5,200 nt of DNA, taken from positions 1-5,200 of the forward strand of contig DQVL01000036.1 in NCBI GenBank assembly GCA_015661745.1. The letters are read 5' to 3'. Positions within the stretch are counted from its first letter, which is position 1. Each line of letters starts with the position of its first letter. The DNA is from Thermoprotei archaeon (GTDB lineage: Archaea; Thermoproteota; Nitrososphaeria; Geothermarchaeales; JDFR-13). The notes under the pieces are model-generated. The model saw only the letters and a list, made by a program, of their open reading frames with translations, was not told the origin of the DNA and did not search any database. A program made the translations under genes and the position numbers. Below are positions 1 through 5,200 of this stretch, piece by piece.

Positions 1-1
1 G

Positions 2-46
2 ATATATCTAATATATGAGAGATACAAATATACTAAAATATCTTAG
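2..46 (+). CDS. Possible 3' end of an upstream gene (partial)
   Basis: One frame of the left edge is open from the window start and ends in TAG at 44-46. It would encode a short tail reading IYLIYERYKYTKIS, which is rich in Tyr, Lys and Ile and would suit the C-terminus of an archaeal protein. The other two + frames have stops within the first 20 bases. Fourteen codons are too few to name a family or to exclude chance. If real, the gene ends about 41 bp before the lyase-like gene on the same strand, so the two could be co-transcribed. The oligo-T stretches at 76-80 and 84-87 could then be its terminator. Confidence 0.3.
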   Translation: MYLIYERYKYTKIS

Positions 47-50
47 GGGT

Positions 51-60
51 TGTATATATA
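51..60 (+). promoter_or_regulatory. Putative TATA box for the lyase-like gene
   Basis: The tract TGTATATATA is centred about 32 nt before the ATG at 88. An archaeal TATA box directs initiation roughly 25 nt downstream, which would put the start site near 81 and leave a leader of only a few bases. No Shine-Dalgarno sequence lies before the ATG, which fits leaderless or near-leaderless translation. AT-rich background makes chance matches common, so this call is tentative. Confidence 0.4.
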
Positions 61-87
61 CGGGATGAAAACGAATTTTTAAGTTTT

Positions 88-1440
88 ATGGGTAAATATA
101 TTTGGGGACCGGGGGACCTAGACAGGTATGTAGAGGAATTCACTAAGAAGACAGATGTTGGTATTGAGAAGGGTGCAGACTACTATTTACTTCCATATGC
201 TATAGAGTTTGAGAAGGCCTATCTAGAATATATGACTTATTTAGGGGTCTTAACATATGAGGAGTTGAATAAAGTATGTGGATACCTGGATAGGATAAAA
301 TATGACGATATTGATTTGACACAATATGAAGATCTCCATACATATATTGAAGAGAAGATTATTGAGAAATTGGGCAGGAGCCTATATTTATGTAGAAGTA
401 GAAACGACGTAATAATTGCTATCGAGAGACTATATCTAAGGGATATTTTGAAGAAGCTTGTTTCGGATACCTATCTATTATATAATACACTAGTTAAGAA
501 AACCTATGAGACTATTGACGTACCTGCACCTGTCCATACACATTATGTATTGGCTGACTCAATACCATTAGCAACCTACTTCATCTCATACTTGGAGGAA
601 CTTAATAGGATAATAGATTTAATACCCCTATTAACAAATATTCTATTTGTATCGCCATTAGGCTCTGGAGCGGTTGGGGGATGCCCTATAAAACTAGATT
701 TTACATGGCTTGATAGAAGACTTGGATTCAACAATAGCCACATTACATCTCTATATGGTATAAACAGTAGAAAGACTCACAACCTAGCTATGCTTACACT
801 ATATTCACACTATAGTGGGTTACTAGCTAGAATATCAAGGGATTTAATGAGGTTATCTACACAATATAATATAATTAATCTGCCGAAGCGGTATATCTCT
901 GGAAGCAGCCAATTAATACATAAATCAAATCCCGATATATTAGAATTGATAATCGGGTTGCATACACAAATATCATCTACATTAACGATTTTCTATCAGC
1001 ACTATGGCGAAGAAAGTGGTTACCAGAGATTCCAACAACAAGATAAATATCTACTGATAAAACATGGTGAAGAACTCATTTTATCAATGAAAATCCTATC
1101 TGGTTTATTGAGTGAAATGAGGGTGGCAGAGTCGTTTAATGTGGGATCTGATATCAAATTGACGTGGCTAGCCCATAAAATTTCATGGAAATATAGAGTA
1201 GATTATAGAGATATCTATAAATTGATAAAGAACTTATATTTCAAGAACAAATCTTTAGAGATAATTATTCAAGAGATAGCCAGAAAATACTCTATAGATA
1301 TTGATAGTCTAAATAAGATAGTATTTGACACCCATGATATGAGATATAATTACGCCATATCTGAGGAATATGAGGAACTCATTGGAGATCTAGAGAATAA
1401 GATTCTAAGGTTAAAAAAATTGTTGGAGTCTGGATATTAA
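88..1440 (+). CDS. Divergent argininosuccinate lyase (ArgH)-family protein
   Basis: This is a 450-residue member of the fumarase/aspartase superfamily, closest in pattern to argininosuccinate lyase, which splits argininosuccinate into arginine and fumarate in the cytoplasm as a homotetramer. The length is normal for ArgH. Visible landmarks in order are an N-terminal W-G-x(n)-F start (residues 6-18), EDLHTYIEEKI (81-91), RSRND (103-107), the Thr-His pair (151-152), SPLGSGA (189-195) and the signature loop GSSxLIHKSNPD (272-283) with Glu286. Catalytic-loop Ser, Lys279, Asn281 and Glu286 are kept. Several substrate-contact segments differ from ArgH: HTG before RSRND is YLC, THLQRAQP has become THYVLADS, the D-A-V-S-D-R-D region reads YGINSRK (223-229), and MPQKK reads LIHKS. 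The C-terminal ATDLA and FREAH motifs are hardly recognisable. I infer a functional lyase with an altered substrate rather than the housekeeping ArgH; a very divergent true ArgH is the alternative. The ATG start fits the usual ArgH N-terminus. The stop is convergent with the radical SAM gene, four bases away. Confidence 0.85.
   Translation: MGKYIWGPGDLDRYVEEFTKKTDVGIEKGADYYLLPYAIEFEKAYLEYMTYLGVLTYEELNKVCGYLDRIKYDDIDLTQYEDLHTYIEEKIIEKLGRSLYLCRSRNDVIIAIERLYLRDILKKLVSDTYLLYNTLVKKTYETIDVPAPVHTHYVLADSIPLATYFISYLEELNRIIDLIPLLTNILFVSPLGSGAVGGCPIKLDFTWLDRRLGFNNSHITSLYGINSRKTHNLAMLTLYSHYSGLLARISRDLMRLSTQYNIINLPKRYISGSSQLIHKSNPDILELIIGLHTQISSTLTIFYQHYGEESGYQRFQQQDKYLLIKHGEELILSMKILSGLLSEMRVAESFNVGSDIKLTWLAHKISWKYRVDYRDIYKLIKNLYFKNKSLEIIIQEIARKYSIDIDSLNKIVFDTHDMRYNYAISEEYEELIGDLENKILRLKKLLESGY
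1413..1419 (-). terminator. Putative oligo-T terminator of the radical SAM gene
   Basis: On the - strand a run of seven T residues lies about 26-32 nt beyond the TAG stop of the radical SAM gene, inside the 3' end of the convergent lyase-like gene. Archaeal RNA polymerase stops at such U-runs without needing a hairpin. The seven A residues on the + strand encode Lys codons of the lyase-like protein (around residues 443-444), so the run may be only coding sequence. If it does terminate, the two convergent transcripts overlap tail to tail. Confidence 0.3.
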
Positions 1441-1444
1441 GAAC

Positions 1445-2569
1445 CTACCTTAAAAGCCAGTAATTCCCTATAAATACGTTTCTTAGACCTGCATCTCTAG
1501 CAGCATCAACACATTCCATCATATGTCGATAACTCGTTGTTACTCCATCCCTCATTAGATGGTGGGGTGCGAAAGCAAGTAATATATATGGTATATCGAT
1601 GTCTCTCTCTGCTATGTATGAGGCTATCCCATATATATCGTCATAGCTTATATAATGAGGGATAACTAAGGTGCTAATAGTTAGGAGTGGATACCCCCTA
1701 TCACTATAATCAATGGATAAGGCGTAATCAACATTCTCTTTAATCCGTTTTAACGCTTTAAACCCATCTATACCCGTCAAAACACTATATATTTCTGGAT
1801 AGTAAGCCTTCCAATCAATCTTTATAATTCCGCCTGAGTCATACGAGTATTTAACCATCTTCTTAAATAGCAATGGATTCTCCAGACCATTAGTCTCCCA
1901 ACAAAGCCGTTTTATTATCCCGGCTTTCCTAGATAACTCGATTATCTCCTTGGAGAACTTTAATGTATATATTGTATGTGGAGTTGGATCGCCCCCGAAG
2001 AAGCATATACATGTTACCTTATCATTTAAAGCCATTTTAAAAAGCTCCTTGACATCGACGTAATTCCTATATCTAGGGTCGACAACCATATATTTATGCT
2101 CAATATTCTGGCAGAATAGACAGTCTATGTTACATCCACCGAAGAATACAGCTAGGTTATAATATCCATGTTCAACATCCTCTGAAACGGAATATTTGGG
2201 ATATCCAACCCTATTACTTGCTGGGCATACATGGGCAGCTACACAGTTAGTTGGTATTGGGTCGAGATAATAGTATAGAACTGCTTTGTCTAAGTCTCCC
2301 GATATATGAGTGAGTATCCCATCCCTATTCAATATCACTCCACAGTAACCAGATTCTCCAGGCTCTATTGAACATTCATTTACACAGAATATACATCTAA
2401 CTCCGTCTCCTGAAGAGTTTGGATACTGCTTTAGACCTATTGAACCCCTCCAACTCCCATGGATACCTAGATATTCATCTTTAAAATCTTTAAGTATACA
2501 ATCCCTACATAGAGATATATATCTAGGAATCTCAATAGATTCGAATCCACAAACCCTACATCTCGCCAT
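1445..2569 (-). CDS. Radical SAM protein, PflA/AmmeMemoRadiSam-like, with N-terminal zinc ribbon
   Basis: This is a cytoplasmic radical SAM enzyme related to pyruvate-formate-lyase-activating proteins and to the archaeal AmmeMemoRadiSam group. Numbered from the upstream TTG, it has a zinc-ribbon-like CxxC pair of pairs (C6/C9 and C23/C26), a second cysteine group CxxCxxxC plus a later Cys (C61, C64, C68, C78), the motif DPIPTNC with C111 and C117, then the canonical radical SAM cluster motif CxxxCxxC (C148, C152, C155) followed by QN. Further core motifs are FFGGDPTPH, the SAM-binding GGE-like strand, then CWETNG and IKIDWKA. The protein is full length at about 375 residues and nothing appears damaged. 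The start is uncertain: an in-frame TTG lies at 2575-2573, six bases before an ATG at 2569-2567. I chose the ATG, giving MARCRVCG. The GGAG abutting the ATG is too close to serve as a ribosome site. The substrate is unknown. The gene shares its upstream region with the deiminase-like gene, but this family is widespread in archaea, so a functional link is not assured. Confidence 0.9.
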   Translation of the reverse strand: MARCRVCGFESIEIPRYISLCRDCILKDFKDEYLGIHGSWRGSIGLKQYPNSSGDGVRCIFCVNECSIEPGESGYCGVILNRDGILTHISGDLDKAVLYYYLDPIPTNCVAAHVCPASNRVGYPKYSVSEDVEHGYYNLAVFFGGCNIDCLFCQNIEHKYMVVDPRYRNYVDVKELFKMALNDKVTCICFFGGDPTPHTIYTLKFSKEIIELSRKAGIIKRLCWETNGLENPLLFKKMVKYSYDSGGIIKIDWKAYYPEIYSVLTGIDGFKALKRIKENVDYALSIDYSDRGYPLLTISTLVIPHYISYDDIYGIASYIAERDIDIPYILLAFAPHHLMRDGVTTSYRHMMECVDAARDAGLRNVFIGNYWLLR

Positions 2570-2600
2570 CTCCAAAATATAATTTAATTCATAGAGAGAA

Positions 2601-2610
2601 TAACTTATAG
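2601..2610 (-). promoter_or_regulatory. Putative TATA box for the radical SAM gene
   Basis: Read on the - strand this tract is CTATAAGTTA, centred about 30 nt before the TTG at 2575 and 36 nt before the ATG at 2569. It predicts a start site near 2581 and a leader of a few bases. A second AT-rich tract (2576-2590) is too close to the start to work as a TATA box for this gene. Confidence 0.35.
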
Positions 2611-2622
2611 AATTAGATCAAG

Positions 2623-2636
2623 TTATATATTATATA
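2623..2636 (+). promoter_or_regulatory. TATA box for the deiminase-like gene
   Basis: The tract TTATATATTATATA is centred about 23 nt before the ATG at 2652, the spacing expected if transcription starts at or just before the start codon. No Shine-Dalgarno sequence lies between it and the ATG, so the mRNA is probably leaderless. It sits back to back with the - strand promoter in a region of about 76 bases. It may also drive the downstream M20-like gene. Confidence 0.5.
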
Positions 2637-2651
2637 ATAAATTGATATCCT

Positions 2652-4019
2652 ATGATGAATATCAGGGAAATAATAGATGATATAGACTCAACCAAATTAT
2701 ATAGGTTATATACATACCTTAGAAATCCCGAGATAAACTATGGAGTCGATAAAATAGTTATAGACGATGTTGATGTAACAAGGCTTCTAGGAAGAGATGA
2801 GTATATCTCTACTGATCAATTAATCAAGATATCCGGCCTATCAATTGATGTAATTGAGGAGACCATACCACTAATACATTCACTCCAAAGCATATACAGC
2901 TATGATATATCAGTGGAGGAAGAATTTATTGATTTACTCTCGACATATATCGAGGAGATCTATAGATGGAGATCCCAGATAAAAAAGCTTTATAGTGAAG
3001 ACTCAAGGAAGAAGAATATTCTTCTTCTAATACCATCAGAGAAACAATTCTCTAATGTAAGAGGGAATTGGAGGGACTGGATCTGGAGTGAAAAAACATA
3101 TACTGGCGTTGAGACACCAACATTTGAGGGCTGGATAAATGACATTCTAAACCTCTCTGAAACCCTAAAGTCTGAGGGGGTAAATACAATTTTAGCTGTA
3201 GATAGTGATGGTGCTGATCAAGTAATGGAAGTATATAAAGACGACATAATACAGGTTGATATACCTCCAAACCTCCCTAAAATTGGGTATGTAAGAGACC
3301 AGAGCCTGACATGGACTAGAGAGCCTATCATAGGATCTATGGCACTCAATATTAGACGTGGAGAAGAAGATATAATTATAAAAGTATATAGGGAAATTGG
3401 TTTAAACCCTATATATAAAGTTGGATGGGAAGTCCTGAACAATAGGGTTGTAATGCCATATCTAGAAGGGGGAAACTTTATAGTGGTGGATGGAGATGGA
3501 TATCAAGTCATATTTACTGGTGTAGGGGTTAGAGGATCTAACCATGCAACATTCAAAGCATTGTCGAGGATACTCCCCTCAAATATAAAGATATATGGTG
3601 TTCCTATATCAGCCTATATCAGGAGGTGGAGGGATGGAGCGGTTCACCTCGATGTTGTCATGATGTATTTAGGTGAATTGAATGGTGTTAAGACGCTAAT
3701 CCTAGATCCATCTAGAATGTCACTATATTCATTCCTAGAGTATATCCCCGAGACAAATATGTTTAAACTTAGGAATGGATTGACGGTGTTTAAGGAGTTG
3801 GGGATTGAGATCGATGAACCACCGAGAGAATCCTCGAGTAAAGTTACGATGGTTAATGCTTTGAACTTGGGAGGAGGGAAGATTCTGGTTGATAGATACA
3901 ATGGTGATGTAAATAGATATCTTAGAAAATATGGTGTAGACATTATTGAAGTTGATATCCCACATATAGAGGCTGGCGGTGGAGGAATTAGATGTGCATC
4001 CAAAGAGTTATGGATATGA
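2652..4019 (+). CDS. Arginine deiminase/amidinotransferase-superfamily enzyme with extra N-terminal region
   Basis: The 455-residue protein belongs to the guanidino-group-modifying superfamily (arginine deiminase, agmatine deiminase, DDAH, amidinotransferase). Residues from about 120 form the core. Visible elements are an RD pair (R215-D216), LEGGN with catalytic-type Glu272, a GVGVRGSN segment (290-297), HLD with His332 and Asp334, and the C-terminal GGGGIRC with nucleophile-type Cys448. In arginine deiminases these form the Asp/Glu/His/Asp/Cys set that hydrolyses a guanidinium through a thiouronium intermediate. Arginines at the carboxylate-binding places (about 235-236, 294 and 447) are also kept, favouring arginine or another guanidino amino acid over agmatine. 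Residues 1 to about 115 are an extra, largely helical region that I do not recognise; typical arginine deiminase is around 410 residues without it. The likely reaction is arginine to citrulline plus ammonia, or its equivalent on a related compound; amidinotransferase or DDAH-like chemistry is possible. ATG codons at 2652 and 2655 are both usable. The M20-like gene follows after 58 bp on the same strand. Confidence 0.85.
   Translation: MMNIREIIDDIDSTKLYRLYTYLRNPEINYGVDKIVIDDVDVTRLLGRDEYISTDQLIKISGLSIDVIEETIPLIHSLQSIYSYDISVEEEFIDLLSTYIEEIYRWRSQIKKLYSEDSRKKNILLLIPSEKQFSNVRGNWRDWIWSEKTYTGVETPTFEGWINDILNLSETLKSEGVNTILAVDSDGADQVMEVYKDDIIQVDIPPNLPKIGYVRDQSLTWTREPIIGSMALNIRRGEEDIIIKVYREIGLNPIYKVGWEVLNNRVVMPYLEGGNFIVVDGDGYQVIFTGVGVRGSNHATFKALSRILPSNIKIYGVPISAYIRRWRDGAVHLDVVMMYLGELNGVKTLILDPSRMSLYSFLEYIPETNMFKLRNGLTVFKELGIEIDEPPRESSSKVTMVNALNLGGGKILVDRYNGDVNRYLRKYGVDIIEVDIPHIEAGGGGIRCASKELWI
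3008..3027. repeat. Perfect 20-bp palindrome inside the deiminase-like gene
   Basis: The sequence is a perfect inverted repeat of ten base pairs on each side, centred on AATATT, with arms GAAGAAGAAT and ATTCTTCTTC. It lies in coding sequence, encoding the Lys-Lys-Asn-Ile-Leu-Leu stretch just before the start of the catalytic core. No function is evident. It may be a by-product of GAA/AAG and CTT/CTA codon runs. Confidence 0.6.
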
Positions 4020-4037
4020 CATCTTGATAATCATAGT

Positions 4038-4050
4038 GGGAAAATTAATA
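4038..4050 (+). promoter_or_regulatory. Weak putative promoter for the M20-like gene
   Basis: Between the two genes the sequence GGGAAAATTAATA resembles a purine-rich BRE followed by a TATA-like tract, about 32 nt before the ATG at 4078. No T-run terminator is visible in the 58-bp gap, so the M20-like gene may also be read from the upstream promoter. No Shine-Dalgarno sequence precedes the ATG. Confidence 0.25.
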
Positions 4051-4077
4051 CATATCAAGAAATAATTCATTAGTTAT

Positions 4078-5200
4078 ATGAATATAGATACATTCTACCA
4101 TGAGATAGATAGAGTGGATAATAAACTTATAGATGAAGTTAGAGAATTTCTTAGACAACCTAGTATATCCGCAACTGGTGAGGGAATAGAGGAGACAGCC
4201 CGTTTTCTAAGAGATTTTATAATTGATAGATTAGGTGGGGAAGCACAACTCCTAAGATATGGGGGCCATCCAATTGTATATGGATATGCAGGGGATGATG
4301 ATTATAGCGGGATCTACTATGGAATGTATGATGTTCAGCCGGTAGAGCCGCTGGATAAATGGATATCTCCCCCGTTTGAAGCTAAGATAGTTGATGGGAT
4401 GATTATTGCTAGAGGTGCATTCAATACAAAGGGGGCATTAATGAGTACTTTACTCGGTCTAGAGAGATATCGTATGACTTATGGGGAACTACCGATGAAA
4501 ATATATTTTCTTATTGAGGGAGAGGAGGAATTAGGTAGTCCCTCAATGCCTAAAGCTGTGGAAGATATGAAGGAGGAACTCGCCAAAGCTGAAACCACAT
4601 TATTTACAATACCTACAGAATTTGTTAGGGGGAAGCCATCGATTATTCTAGGGAATAAGGGCATACTCTTTATAGATATTAAGGTTAAAACAAGTGAATA
4701 TGACGTACATAGTAGTTACGCAAGGGGACTATATAATCCAGCTACAATATTGTCAAAGATAGTGGAATCACTTATAGACCCATTTAAAGGCCCTAAACCA
4801 GAATGGTTATATACAGGTTTTAGGAAACCTAGGGAGGAAGAATTTAAGTATATCCATGATATTATTGAGGCGATGCCTCCAAACCAGCTTAAGGAGGTAT
4901 ATGGAATATATCGATTTAGATTTGAAGATATTGAGAAACTTGTTGAGGAGATAATTTTTTATCCAAGTATAAATGTAGATGGTTTATGTAGCGGCTACTG
5001 CGGAGAAGGAACTAAAACCATAGTTCCATCATCTGGTATACTTAAAATCGATTTTAGATTGGTCCCCGATATGGATCCTGATACCATATACAAAAAATTT
5101 GTTGAACATATAGAGCAACTAGGGTTAAAAGATTTTGTTGAGGTTATACTTAGGGATAGCTATACATGGAGCCAAACCTCACCAGACTCCCTATCAGCAA
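4078..5200 (+). CDS. M20-family dipeptidase-like protein lacking metal ligands (3' end outside window)
   Basis: The reading frame is open from ATG 4078 to the window end (374 codons, no stop), so the C-terminus is missing. An in-frame TAA at 4063-4065 blocks any longer ATG start. The match is to M20 dipeptidases/carnosinases: YDVQPVEPLDKW (84-95), SPPFEA (97-102), RGAxxxKGAL (112-121), EGEEELGSPS (147-156), DVHS (209-212), GYCGEGTKT (306-314) and FRLVP (326-330). M20 enzymes are cytosolic di-zinc hydrolases that cleave dipeptides, N-acyl or N-carbamoyl amino acids. Here the metal-binding His of GHYDVQP is Met83, the bridging Asp of RGxxDDKG is Asn116, and the later ligand Asp aligns with Ile178. 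The EE pair (E150 base, E151 ligand), lid-domain His211 and substrate-site Arg327 remain. The reading frame and codon use look intact, so this is a maintained protein and not a decaying gene. I infer a pseudoenzyme or a repurposed binding or catalytic protein. The last ligand His lies beyond the window. Confidence 0.85.
   Translation, partial: MNIDTFYHEIDRVDNKLIDEVREFLRQPSISATGEGIEETARFLRDFIIDRLGGEAQLLRYGGHPIVYGYAGDDDYSGIYYGMYDVQPVEPLDKWISPPFEAKIVDGMIIARGAFNTKGALMSTLLGLERYRMTYGELPMKIYFLIEGEEELGSPSMPKAVEDMKEELAKAETTLFTIPTEFVRGKPSIILGNKGILFIDIKVKTSEYDVHSSYARGLYNPATILSKIVESLIDPFKGPKPEWLYTGFRKPREEEFKYIHDIIEAMPPNQLKEVYGIYRFRFEDIEKLVEEIIFYPSINVDGLCSGYCGEGTKTIVPSSGILKIDFRLVPDMDPDTIYKKFVEHIEQLGLKDFVEVILRDSYTWSQTSPDSLSA

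Noticed and set aside
75..83. ATTTTTAAG as a TATA box for the lyase-like gene
   Set aside because: It is only about 9 nt from the ATG, so initiation would fall inside the gene, and no suitable in-frame start lies just downstream. The TATA tract at 51-60 fits better.
88..1440. Calling the first gene housekeeping argH outright
   Set aside because: Too many near-invariant ArgH substrate-contact motifs are changed. The family assignment is safe but the reaction is not.
3052..3442. Open frames on the - strand within the deiminase-like gene (3052-3270 and 3218-3442)
   Set aside because: They lie inside a well-supported + strand gene, overlap each other, have no recognisable motifs and show biased, low-complexity composition typical of antisense shadows.
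3644..4003. Antisense open frames of 119 and 76 codons over the 3' end of the deiminase-like gene
   Set aside because: They run opposite the segment encoding the His-Asp and Cys active-site motifs, have no family pattern and are explained by the codon use of the sense gene.
4267..4269. His64 of the M20-like protein as a replacement for the missing metal-binding His
   Set aside because: It aligns with the stretch before the family's P-x-V-x-G strand, well ahead of the metal-binding loop. No M20 enzyme I know of uses a ligand from there.
4479..4664. A 61-codon antisense open frame within the M20-like gene
   Set aside because: It is opposite the conserved EGEEELGSP region of the M20 fold and has no independent support.
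4078..5200. The M20-like gene as a decaying pseudogene
   Set aside because: The frame is open for 374 codons without stops or frameshifts, and the non-metal motifs are almost perfectly kept, which indicates selection rather than decay.
1..5200. tRNA genes, CRISPR repeats, insertion-sequence ends or a phage/plasmid module
   Set aside because: I saw no cloverleaf-type sequence, no regularly spaced repeats, no transposase or integrase motifs and no flanking inverted repeats. The window is almost fully used by four chromosomal-type genes.

Overview
The window looks like a stretch of a hyperthermophilic archaeal chromosome, most likely a Thermoproteota (crenarchaeal) lineage such as Ignisphaera or a related Desulfurococcales-type organism. 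The grounds are an AT-rich composition, heavy use of ATA, AGA and AGG codons, TATA-type promoter elements about 25-36 nt upstream of start codons, no Shine-Dalgarno sequences at the gene starts (leaderless or near-leaderless genes), and protein families with archaeal character. The taxon is an inference from composition and style, not from a marker gene.

Layout: positions 2-46 may be the last codons of an upstream + strand gene. A divergent argininosuccinate-lyase-family protein follows (88-1440, +). It converges with a radical SAM protein on the - strand (1445 to about 2569); only four bases separate the two stop codons. A short intergenic region (about 2576-2651) carries promoters pointing both ways. 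Next come an arginine-deiminase/amidinotransferase-superfamily enzyme (2652-4019, +) and, 58 bp later, an M20-family dipeptidase-like protein (4078 to beyond the window end, +) that is open to the edge. There are no tRNA, rRNA, CRISPR or mobile-element signals, and no gene-free stretch longer than 300 bases.

How the genes may work together: three of the four proteins belong to superfamilies that act on arginine, guanidino/ureido compounds or amino-acid conjugates (argininosuccinate lyase, arginine deiminase, M20 amidohydrolase/dipeptidase). The deiminase keeps the complete catalytic and carboxylate-binding set of arginine deiminase. The lyase keeps its catalytic Ser/Lys/Asn/Glu loop but has rebuilt substrate-recognition motifs. 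The M20 protein has lost three of the four metal ligands visible in the window while keeping the rest of its fold motifs and two substrate-side residues. Two repurposed arginine-type proteins beside an intact deiminase suggest an undescribed guanidino/ureido amino-acid pathway, or a pathway using a metal-free M20 binding protein. This is a hypothesis from co-location and residue changes; the substrate cannot be read from the sequence.
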